From NCBI GenBank assembly GCA_963585895.1, contig CAUZXS010000127.1, positions 115,440 to 179,439 on the forward strand: 64,000 nt of DNA, read 5' to 3'. The stretch's first letter is position 1. Each line of letters starts with the position of its first letter. This document shows, in pieces, positions 55,836-64,000 of the stretch. The notes under the pieces were generated by a model. It did not search any database. It saw only the letters and a program-made list of their open reading frames with translations, and was not told the origin of the DNA. Made by a program: the position numbers and the translations under genes. The DNA is from Sepioteuthis lessoniana. Taxonomy: Eukaryota; Mollusca; Cephalopoda; Myopsida; Loliginidae.

Positions 55836-55922
55836 TTATATATACATACATATATATATATATATATATACATGCATATATATATATATATATATTTGTG
55901 TGTGTGTGTGTGTGTGTGTGTG
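55836..55922. repeat. (TA)n/(TACA)n/(TG)n microsatellite
   Basis: Compound run of TA with ACATACATG interruptions, ending in a TG run. Confidence 0.95.
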
Positions 55923-55936
55923 AATTTATATAATTA

Positions 55937-56270
55937 TGTACCATATTTCACGGCATATAAGGCGAACTTTTGTTTTTACTGAAGATATCTTTTAAAATTC
56001 CCCTGCGTCTTATATGCCGTATGTATGTTTAAAATTCGCGATATTCAGTCGAAATTAGCAACCAAACAACTCCTGTTGGCATAGACTTTATAGTAACTTT
56101 CATATACCTATTGTGATTATTTAAAAGGCTATGATGCAGATTAAAAGTCTTATCATTGATAATATTCATTATATTAATTTCATCACGTTTAATATAAGTA
56201 CTATGTTTATTTATTCATTTATTTTTTTGATTTGCCTAACTGGAATTAAGGTGCGTCTTATACACACGTA
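55937..56270. other. Region with CGGCATATAAGGCG-type inverted motifs
   Basis: CACGGCATATAAGGCG at about 55951 and GCGTCTTATATGCCG at 56005 are near-inverted copies; GTGCGTCTTATACAC appears again at 56251. Similar GCGTATAAGACGC-type ends occur in some DNA transposons. No protein. Confidence 0.4.
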
Positions 56271-56275
56271 TGTAT

Positions 56276-56470
56276 TTTCATGTATACATATATGTGTATA
56301 TATGTACATATATATTTGCACATGTATACACATGTATATATATATATATTCATACATGTATATACATGTATATATATATATATACTCACACTCATATACA
56401 CATATATATACATGCATATATGTATATATGTATGCATGCATGTACATGTATAGATAGATAGATAGATAGA
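56276..56470. repeat. (TACA/TATA)n and (GATA)n
   Basis: Imperfect TATA/CATA repeat with a GATA run at its right end (about 56450-56470). Open frames on both strands (rich in Y, I, C) are by-products. Confidence 0.9.
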
Positions 56471-56472
56471 TA

Positions 56473-56688
56473 CGAGCATCGTTCGAAAAGTTTTAAGCCT
56501 CACTTAGAAAGAAGAGATATAGCTGAACCTTTTTGTTTTGGCAACAAAATACCATTTCTTATAAAACTAGAAAAACTATTCCAGATTTCTAATGTAATTT
56601 CTGTGCAGCTGAGGTCCATAAAAATGTGAGCGGTGTGCGACGAATCTAAAATCCAAGCGAGGCTTTTAACTTCTTGAACGAACCTAGC

Positions 56689-56689
<1 letters not shown>
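56473..56689. mobile_element. Mariner-type MITE, about 217 bp
   Basis: Left end ACGAGCATCGTTCGAAAAG with TTTTAAGCCTCAC, and right end GAGGCTTTTAAC followed by TTCTTGAACGAACCTAG, form inverted repeats of about 30 bp. TA lies at both borders. The inside contains no transposase. Confidence 0.75.

Positions 56690-56762
<73 letters not shown>
56690..56762. repeat. (TA)n(TG)n microsatellite
   Basis: TA run to 56706 and a TG run of about 27 units to 56761. Confidence 0.95.
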
Positions 56763-56765
56763 ATA

Positions 56766-56950
56766 CGTACAAGGATCGGTCAAAAAGTTCTAAACCTCAC
56801 CGAGAAAAAAAGAGACATAGCTGGACATTCTCGTCATGGCAGCATATTATTACATTTTTTAAAAAATAGAAAAACTAATACGGATTTCCGTCTTAATTTC
56901 TGTGCAGCTGTCACTCATACAAAGGCAAGAGGTGCGTCAGATGGGGGTAA
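56766..56950 (+). mobile_element. Mariner-type end, second copy
   Basis: Aligns to the MITE at 56473 (GGTCAAAAAGTTCTAAACCTC, GAGACATAGCTGGAC, TTAATTTCTGTGCAGCTG) but lacks the right inverted end. Confidence 0.7.
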
Positions 56951-57115
56951 GCTGGGTTAGGTTGGGCTTTATGATACATCAATCAATTATAAGTTATCTA
57001 ATGTCAAATCCTGTTCATACATAAATATTAAATATATATGATTTGTAAACACATTTTATAGGTACCATTTTTAAACAAGTCTGAGTTTGTTTGTTTTTTG
57101 CTGGGGGTGCACATA

Positions 57116-58725
57116 CAGTAGCGAGCATAAAGATCAGAACGATGTTAAGAAAATGTTTAAATGTGAAATAACTTTTTATTTTAAAGCTTCATTGAACATA
57201 TTATCTAGGAAAAATAATGATATAAAGGTAAATAATATAATTCCAAAATATAACGCTCAATAAACTTATTTTAATAAAGTTATAAGAATAATTATATAAC
57301 ATTCGAAAAAAAAATAGATGGTCAAAAACATTAGAACGTTTAACAAAATCATACTATTATAATATATACATCATATCTAAATGGAAATTGTGTTCATAGT
57401 TCATTAGTACTCGATCTGTAGACTTTTATTTTCAATAACAGCTTCACATCTTTTACTACACCAGCTAATTAATGTCTTGCATTCATCAACGATTTCAAAT
57501 TAGTCCATAGTTCTTCGACGTTTCTTAGATTCTTTTCCTTAGCTCTTTCATTTAGTAACTTCCAAACATTTTCAATAGGATTCATGTCTGGGCTTTGATC
57601 AGGCCACTCCATAACAGTAACATCCTCCCCAGAAAGAAATGTCTTAACAAACTTTGCTGCGTGACACGGAACGCTATCTTGCATAAATACAGCTGGTTGA
57701 TTAATTGCAGTTCTCAGATTAGGTACAACATGTTTCTTCAATATCTCTTTATATACAGTTGCATTAATTTTACCGTGTAACCTGACAAGAGGTCCTGTAC
57801 CAGCAAAAGAAATCATGCCAAACACCATCACACTTCCTCCTCCAAATTTAACGCTGCTTTCACTGCACTAAGGCGAATATCATTCCCTAGGACTGTGTCG
57901 AACGAACCTTCTGGTTAAACTTTGATTCATCGCTGAAATGAACACAATCCGACTGTTCTTTAGTCCATATGACGTGTTCAGTGGCAAATTTCAATCGGTC
58001 CATTTTGTTTTTTTGTTTTTTTAGAACTGCAAAGCTTCGTAGAAGCGACTCGATTGTTCAAATTTATTTCATTAAGTCTTCGGGAAATAGAGTGCCTTAA
58101 TATTTTAATGCCAAGGTTAGCATTAACTCTTTTAGAGATAGCAGTTGCTGTGGCAAATTGATCCTTTTTTGATTCATTACCAATCCATCTGTTTTCCCTT
58201 GCAGTAGTTTTTCTAGGCCTGCGAGGCGGTTTATTGGCTTCGCATGACCCAGTTTCCTCAAGTTTTCTTAAAATACTATGAATAACACTTTCAGATTTCC
58301 CCACGGTCTTTGAAATATCCCCAATCGAGAGTTTATCTTCATTACGTAACTTGACTATCAATTTTCCAAGTTCCAATGATGTCGCAGATTTTACAATGCA
58401 AGAGCCGTTGCGTTGTAATTTAGTAAAATACTCTATTTTATATTCTACCCCCAAACATTTTTTAATAATACAAAATAATTATTAAATTTTACGGATTTAT
58501 TTAATCGTTCTGATGTTTTGATCATCTATTTTTTCGAATATTTTATAATCATTCTTATAACTTTATCAAAATAAGTTTATTGAGCTTTATATTTTGGAAT
58601 TATATAATTAACCTTTATATCATTATTTTTCCTTGATAAAACGTTCTGTGAAGCTTTAGAATGAAAAAATTATTTCACATTTAGACTTTTTCTTAACATC
58701 GTTCTGCTTTTTATGTTCGCTACAG
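57116..58725 (-). mobile_element. Tc1-type transposon, complete ends, 1610 bp
   Basis: TA at 57114-57115 and 58726-58727 is the typical target duplication of this superfamily. Long inverted repeats of about 220 bp lie at 57116-57338 and 58506-58725 (both start C-A/T-GTAGCGA-G/A-CATAAA). Between them on the minus strand is a broken DD34E transposase gene. The length is normal for the family. The inverted repeats remain well preserved. Confidence 0.95.
57469..58454 (-). pseudogene. Tc1-type transposase, DD34E, frameshifted
   Basis: Cut-and-paste transposase in at least three frames. 57978-58454: DNA-binding region with two helix-turn-helix parts (LSIGDISKTVGKSESVIHSI; then PPRRPRKTTARENRWI and a second motif with ATAISKRVNANLGIK). 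About 57885-57995, another frame: FATEHVIWTKEQS and HFSDESKF, which carries the first catalytic aspartate, then a stop. About 57469-57855: KFGGGSVMVFGMISF, MQDSVPCHAAKFVK with the second aspartate, and WPDQSPDMNPIENVW with the glutamate; 34 residues separate them, hence DD34E. Frameshifts near 57990 and between about 57860 and 57890 inactivate it. Confidence 0.95.
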
Positions 58726-59112
58726 TAGTTAATGGTTTCAAATATTGCTACGTATCACTAACAATTCAATTAGACATCAATCATTTGTAAACACAAAATT
58801 GAATGGGTAACCCGTTCTATTTCTAACAATTCGATTTAATCTAAGTCATTTGTTTGCACACCGTTTAAAGGATCAAACAGTTCTTTTTGACCCATAGGTT
58901 GTACCCTATCTGGTGCTACCATTCCGGGTTAGTGTGGACCTGTGAGCAATGGCAATGAAGGTGTATTTTGCATTCTCCAAATCTCAGGACTCGAGCCTCA
59001 TCATCAGATTGTTTAGTGTTATATCCTGGACACTCGTTGGAGGAGTCTTGCCCCTGTGCAAAGATGCAGCCGATGTATTCTACAGCCCAAACCGACAAGG
59101 CAGAAATCTGGA

Positions 59113-59142
59113 TAAGGCTTATAACTTTTTAACGACCCTCGT
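59113..59142 (-). mobile_element. Mariner terminal repeat, isolated
   Basis: AAGGCTTATAACTTTTTAAC plus GACCCTCGTA is the reverse of the left end seen at 56473 and 56766. Confidence 0.65.
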
Positions 59143-59175
59143 ATAAATATTTAGATATGTTTACATATGTAGGTA

Positions 59176-59176
<1 letters not shown>

Positions 59177-59212
<36 letters not shown>

Positions 59213-59215
59213 GTT

Positions 59216-59264
<49 letters not shown>
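59177..59264. repeat. (TA)n microsatellite, interrupted
   Basis: Two TA blocks separated by CGTTTGCA. Confidence 0.95.
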
Positions 59265-59267
<3 letters not shown>

Positions 59268-59984
59268 TGGCTTATTCGAAAAAATATACTGAGGAAAGAA
59301 AATATCAATGTTTTGATCATAGGCGAAAACGAATATCTATCAATTTAACTTGGAAAGAAGTGTTTGTGCTTTCACAATTATAAATATTCAGGTAAAACTT
59401 TCAAAACAAAGTTTAACAAATTCAATAAATAGAATATAACATTGTATTATAATAATTTCCATCTGCATAATCAAATTATTTAGGTGAATGTCATCTATCA
59501 AAAACTATGATAATAAGTAATGAATTCAAAATAGGTAAAAAAAAAAACTAAATATTTTCTGTGAGCAAAAAGTATCGAAAAAAACTATGCATCTTTGCCT
59601 CCTCTCTCTTTCTGGCTCGTCCATGGGTGAGAATAGAATATGATCTTGGTTGCAGGGGTGGGGACTTCCCGCCCCCAGGCAATGCCTGCTTTGCTTAGCT
59701 AAATTTATTACTTGGCGCCTGGGGTGCCCCAAAATGGGGAATGCCGATGGGATCAAGCATTGTTTGCAATGGCTACACATGATTCGCGTATTCCCACCCA
59801 CCACTATAAAATGACTCTATGTCAAATTAGACTTGGCGATAAGTCGGATAAATACTACTTTCTTTTTCACCAAATGAGCCGGAGCTGAAGGATTGCTTAC
59901 TGAAATCTTTAGCCAAATTTAATTCATGTTACATTGGAAAATGTTATATAATTTTCTTGCTGAAAGATAGTTTACATTAGGTTA
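59265..59984. other. Nothing recognised
   Basis: AT-rich, with a GC-richer piece at 59600-59800. The 92-codon minus frame (59526-59804) matches no family known to me. Confidence 0.4.
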
Positions 59985-61275
59985 TTTGATTTAATGGTAT
60001 ATAAACTCCTAATGGTTATTTAATGCAAAATTCTGTTAATACATATATACGATTTGTAAGCGAATAATTTGCTGGTAACATTATTTTTAAACGAGTTAGA
60101 GCTCATTTGTTTGCATACAGTTAAATCGTTTCAAGTATTGCTATTTAACATCAGTAATTTTATCAATTAAGTACCTATCTCATCATCATCATCATGTCGC
60201 GCCATCAGCGTGGATATCCCAGACCCTCTCTCGCCACCCCTCTCTATCGTCCATTGCTTCTGGCAGGTCTTCGGAGCTACATCCCGTATCGGCACAGAGC
60301 TGCTGTATGTAGGTTCGAGCTGGTCGTCCTACCTTTGCTCGTCCATGTAAATGGGTCCACAGGAGTACATCACTTATGACCTCGTCCCTGCTTCTCCAGC
60401 AGTGTCCTGCATGTCTGGTTCGCCTAATTTTGAAAGTTTTCGTGATGGGTCGTAGGTGGCTGTACAGCTCCTGCTTTGTGGGTGCTGCTTCCAGGACTTG
60501 TTCAATATTGCTCGCAGCATTCTTGTGTAGTTGCCGTCAAGCTTTTTCTTCATACGTTTATAGCAGTATCGACACGACCGCTGCTTGGAAGAAACTGTTT
60601 TATTTTATCGGTCAGGTCTGTACCTCTCTAATTAACTAAAAATCATTTGATTGCGCATAGTTTTATGGTTTCAGGTGTTCCTATCTAACACTAATAATTA
60701 TATTTGATATTAATCATTCATTTTCACACAGTTTAATGGTTTCAGGTATCGTTGTCTAATACTAATAATTCAATTTAATATTAATCATTTGTTTGCACAC
60801 AGTTAAATGGTTTCAAGTATTCCTATCAAACACTAATGATTCTATTTAATATTAATCATTCATTTGCACACAGTTAAATGGTTTCAAGTATAGTAAATGA
60901 TTAAACAGTTTTATTTGACCCATGAATGCAATCCTATCACTCCGGGTCAGAGTGTACCAGGGAGTAATGGCAAATTAAATGTTAAATGGTTAAACAGTTC
61001 CATTTCCAACAATTCCATTTAGCACGAGTCATTTGTTTACATACAGTTTAAACGTAAAACAGTTTTATTTGATCAATAGATGGGGCCCTATCAGGTGCTA
61101 CCACTTCGAATCTGAATAGACCTGGGAGCAATGGCATTGAAAGGGTACTCCACATTCCCCAAATCTCCAAGACCATCAGATTGTCATACCCAGCACCCTC
61201 GTTGGAGGTTGGGGTGGATCTCAACAATCTGTAGAGGTGTAGTTGCCGTATTCTACAGCCTCATCTGACAAAGCA
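59985..61275 (-). mobile_element. Family D element split by a LINE
   Basis: Tail part 59985-60180 (TTTGATTTAATGGTATATAAAC) and, after the LINE, five or so monomers (ACACAGTTAAATGGTTTCAAG repeats near 60797 and 60875) and the head to TCTACAGCCTCATCTGACAA. The internal monomers are extra numerous. Confidence 0.85.
60181..60619 (-). pseudogene. RTE-like LINE, 5'-truncated insertion
   Basis: Minus-strand C-terminus of the RTE-like LINE (complement encodes SILLY- and RHAGHCWRSRDEVI-like sequence, then CADTGC and LPEAMDDRE-like end), with the (ATG)n tail at 60181-60195. GTACCTATCT (60171-60180) and GTACCTCTCT (60620-60629) flank it, a 10-bp duplication with one mismatch. Confidence 0.85.
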
Positions 61276-61394
61276 GATGATGAAAGAGATTTTGGCAAAT
61301 TGAATTTTTTCAAATCAAAGGTCAAGATTTTCTAAGACAAATATCATCTTACAAGTGTCAAAATTTCATTTAAAAAAAGATATAAATTCACTGA

Positions 61395-61545
61395 GTCTCC
61401 CTTGGGAAAGGTATGAACCCCCTTATCCTCCCAGCTATGGGTTAAATAGTACCACTACTGTTCTTCTAGGAGAATGGCTTTGGCATTAAATAACCTAAAA
61501 AGAGTTGATATGCCATTAAACAAAGAAACCAAACCAACCAAACCA
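61395..61545 (+). mobile_element. SINE B, 3' part
   Basis: GGGAAAGGTATGAACCCCC, CTCCCAGCTATGGGTTAAAT, CTTCTAGGAGAATGGCTTTG, GCATTAAATAACC and an ACCAAACCAACCAAACC end. The tRNA-like head is missing. Confidence 0.85.
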
Positions 61546-61563
61546 AACACGCTATTATCTCGA

Positions 61564-61566
<3 letters not shown>

Positions 61567-61611
<45 letters not shown>
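61567..61611. repeat. (TA)n microsatellite
   Basis: Pure TA run of about 22 units. Confidence 0.95.
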
Positions 61612-61614
<3 letters not shown>

Positions 61615-61699
61615 GAATAACTGAATTATGATTGATTATCAATATAATTTTAAAATATTAAAAAAGACATAATGTACTGCGCATAAAAATTACGAGCTT

Positions 61700-62010
61700 A
61701 CAATTTCTTAAATATTTTTCTGCATGATCGGTTGGAGAAAGTGCTTGAATTTGTTGAAAAGCTTTGAAAGGCGGTCTCTCTTCTTGTCCGTCATGGACTG
61801 GGATCAAAATTGGCCTTTTCTTATCTTGTATAAGAAATACTGAATGTCTTCATGCACTATATGCCTGATCAGAAACTCAGAAACATCAGTGCCCCTGGCT
61901 ATGAACATTATTGATTAGCTGAGATAGTTGTTAATCATAGCCCGGATCTCAGCAACAAATTCTGGAGTTCTTTACTGATCAGAATGATCAAAGTGATGCT
62001 TCCGAGCTGC
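61700..62010 (-). pseudogene. Mariner-type transposase, second lineage, internal relic
   Basis: One minus-strand frame with three internal stops: RTPEFVAEIRAMINN, IMFIARGTDVSEFLIRHIVH, EDIQYFLYKIRKGQF, SQSMTDKKRDRLSKLFNKFK and HFLQPIMQKN. It resembles the segment between the helix-turn-helix and the first catalytic residue in a mariner-like group. It differs from the 9284 and 39251 relics. Confidence 0.75.
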
Positions 62011-62370
62011 CGTACTTTCGTAATCCCCATTGGACTCATCCCTCTCATTTGAATAATCTGCACTGTCCACATATAGACACCGAAACACTTTGAAATCTTC
62101 CTACTGGATCTGCCTGGTTGAATGTCAAACAGTACAGCATGCCGTTTTATAGATTTCCGGAGGGATGAGTTGTGTCATAGTACTGGTTTTCTCGCAGACA
62201 ATGCCCAACTGATTCTAATTTGCTGCACAGGAGAAAAAAAACCGAAACAATCAAAGCATACGTGGAAAATTAATAATTTAAAATAGTGAAAATTTACTCA
62301 TCGCACCTTGTAATTCTCGACATGTACCAAGACTATATCTTAAACTTTGTGTAGACGATTACATCAACAA
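62011..62370. other. Possible upstream part of the same transposase, then unassigned
   Basis: 62011-62070 may continue the relic in the same direction (HHFDHSDQ); nothing firm after that. Confidence 0.35.
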
Positions 62371-62371
62371 G

Positions 62372-62439
<68 letters not shown>

Positions 62440-62446
62440 TGTGTGT
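62371..62446. repeat. (CT)n(GT)n microsatellite
   Basis: CT run to about 62421, then GT run to 62446. Confidence 0.95.
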
Positions 62447-62746
62447 ATTTCAGTGAATTACGAAAATGCAATTCAGGTTTTCTTTATGCGGTGACAACGA
62501 AAAAAAAAACCTCCTTTATCAGTCATTAGAGAACACATTTTTTTAAATGTAGTAGGGAGGTGTTGACCTGGAAATGGACTACCAGTACCCAAATCCATTG
62601 CTTTACGGGTCTTTTGCGAGAACAGTAAGAGACTGGTGGCCTAGGGAGTATGTTGGGTGATGAGTTCAAAAATGAAGACATTTCTTCAAGAGATCCTTGT
62701 CATATTTTACCTTATATGTATATTTTATTGAACATCCCTCCCTTCG

Positions 62747-62749
<3 letters not shown>
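62447..62749. other. Nothing recognised
   Basis: No gene or repeat seen. Confidence 0.4.
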
Positions 62750-62782
<33 letters not shown>

Positions 62783-62790
62783 TACACACT
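62750..62790. repeat. (CT)n(CA)n microsatellite
   Basis: CT run then CA run directly before a family D tail. Confidence 0.95.
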
Positions 62791-62791
62791 G

Positions 62792-63460
62792 GTTTGGTCG
62801 TGTCTTATGGCACATCAATCCTTGTTGGTTATTTAATGCCAAATCCTGTCCATACAGGTATATATTACATATGATTTATAATCAAATAGTTTATAAGTAA
62901 CATTACTTTTAAACGAACCAGAAGACATTTCTCTGCACACAGTTATATGGTTTCAAGTATTGTTATCCAACAGTTATAATTCTATTTAATAATAATCATT
63001 TGTTTGTACGCAGTTAAATGGTTTTAAGTATTGCTTACACTATTAATTTTAAATGGTTTCAAATATTCTTCTCTAACACTAATAATTCATTTTAATATTA
63101 AGCATTTGTTTGCACACAGTTTAGATGGTTTCCGGACATTGGCATGATGGTTTCAGTGTTCACCAATGGCTCAGGAGACATGGGTTCAATCCCAGGTCGA
63201 GTCATACCAAAGAATCAAAAAATCGTACTTGATGCCTCCTTACTTAACACTCAGCATTATAAGGTACGGATCAAGGGTAAAGTGGAGCAATCCAGGGAAA
63301 GGAGTAGGGCCCGCCTCTACACCTTAGTGTAGTAGCTATCGAAAAGGGAGACTTGTAGTCACCCTCGACTATGATTGCCAACTTTACTTACTTAATTTTA
63401 TTCATCAAGTATTCTAAATTTATAATTAATTATTTGTTTGCACAAGGTTAAATGGCTTCA
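62792..63460 (-). mobile_element. Family D, headless, split by SINE C
   Basis: Tail GTCTTATGGCACATCAATCC, monomers with TTATATGGTTTCAAGTATTG and CATTTGTTTGCACACAG, then after the SINE a further monomer (ATTCATCAAGTATTC, TTGTTTGCACAAGG). Confidence 0.8.
63141..63392 (+). mobile_element. SINE C
   Basis: Plus strand, GTGTTCACCAATGG, B-box GGGTTCAATCCCAGG, body CTTAACACTCAGCATTATAA, AAAGTGGAGCAATCC and TTGCCAACTTTACTTAC. Confidence 0.9.
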
Positions 63461-63461
63461 G

Positions 63462-63540
63462 GTTAGATTATTTGGTTTAATGGCTTATCAACACTTCATG
63501 TTTATTTAATGCCAAATCATGTTAATAATCATTTGTTTGG
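63462..63540 (-). mobile_element. Family D tail
   Basis: A second tail right after the previous copy: TTATTTGGTTTAATGGCTTA, ATGCCAAATCATGTTAATAA. Confidence 0.7.
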
Positions 63541-63626
63541 ATACGGATTGACCCTCATCCACCGCCATTTAACAACATTTACTCATAGTTTATGTGTGTA
63601 TATATATATATATTTCTATAGTTATT

Positions 63627-64000
63627 CACAGACAGTCTGTTTCGTTTTATCACAACTCTTCAGGGTTACTAGACCCACGAAAAGCTTCAAGCCAAAATCG
63701 AAACCCGGCTGACTTTCCGTCAGTCGGATATATTACTCTTAGCCAGCATCATGCTCAGCGTAAGTGAAGGCATTTTTTTCATAGATCTTTTTGCATATAC
63801 ACTATCAGTTACCGAAGTGCCTAATTCACGAGAAGGGCTATTGCATTTCAGCTTATGTGGAGCCGATAAATCCACCACTCAGCTCAACTTACGGTGGGGA
63901 GGCATATATATTGTCATTCACAGATAGACTATTTCGTTATATCACAACTCATTTGTGTGGCTATTCACACGAGATGCTTCAAGCCGAGATCGAAACCCGG
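63627..64000. repeat. Direct repeat of about 292 bp period, cut by the window end
   Basis: CACAGACAGTCTGTTTCG at 63627 and CACAGATAGACTATTTCG at 63919 start two copies that both end in AAGC-TTCAAGCC and ATCGAAACCCGG. At least one and a partial second unit are present. Confidence 0.75.

Larger units (their letters stand above)
56961..59102 (-). mobile_element. Family D element split by a Tc1 element
   Basis: Tail part 56961-57113 and body/head part 58726-59102 (ends CTACAGCCCAAACCGACAAG). Without the insertion the join reads GCACATAGTTAATGG, which matches the family D monomer GCACACAGTTAAATGG. Confidence 0.9.

Overview
This is 64 kb of AT-rich eukaryotic, almost certainly invertebrate animal, DNA with no recognisable intact cellular gene. 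It is packed with long (TA)n, (TG)n and (CT)n microsatellites, tRNA-derived SINEs, decayed non-LTR retrotransposons and mariner/Tc1 relics. That mix fits a repeat-rich animal genome; a cephalopod or other mollusc is my leaning, from general resemblance only. Nearly all the protein signal comes from mobile elements. The best hints of a cellular gene are two possible first exons: 19857-19918 (an ATG inside a YY1-like motif, followed by GTAAGT) and 33560-33580 (a TATA-like box, an ATG, then GTGAGT).

Layout. 1-1.4 kb: a 77-bp tandem array with a six-monomer higher-order period, inside a dispersed repeat I call family D. 2-6 kb: a foldback element and old SINEs. 6.4-8.4 kb: a broken RTE-like LINE carrying a SINE. 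9.3 and 11.6-12 kb: a mariner N-terminal relic and a CR1/L2-like LINE C-terminus. 13.2-17.2 kb: a minus-strand row of truncated 3' ends of a second LINE, which has a zinc knuckle and a restriction-like endonuclease; several joints lie in (TAA)n. 20.9-24.5 kb: a longer copy of that LINE with three SINE-class insertions. 25.1-26 kb: a young 5'-truncated RTE-like LINE with one stop codon. 27.4-37.5 kb: family D copies in both orientations with nested insertions. 37.7-50 kb: SINEs, a mariner C-terminus, homopurine and 48-bp minisatellites. 51.3-54.4 kb: a 43-bp satellite with a Pol III A-box-like motif and a regularly recurring 83-bp variant. 55-64 kb: more family D, one interrupted by a complete-ended Tc1 element of 1610 bp and one by a truncated RTE-like LINE.

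How the parts relate. Three tRNA-derived SINE families (A about 290 bp, B about 220 bp, C about 250 bp) are defined by A- and B-box-like motifs. Family D (about 580 bp) behaves like a long SINE: two copies have target-site duplications of 11-12 bp, and it shares its 3' tail with SINE B. Its internal monomers appear to be the source of the 77-bp and 48-bp arrays. The family names A-D, E and F are my own labels. All coordinates and counts were made by eye, so ends of undated old copies may be off by tens of bases.
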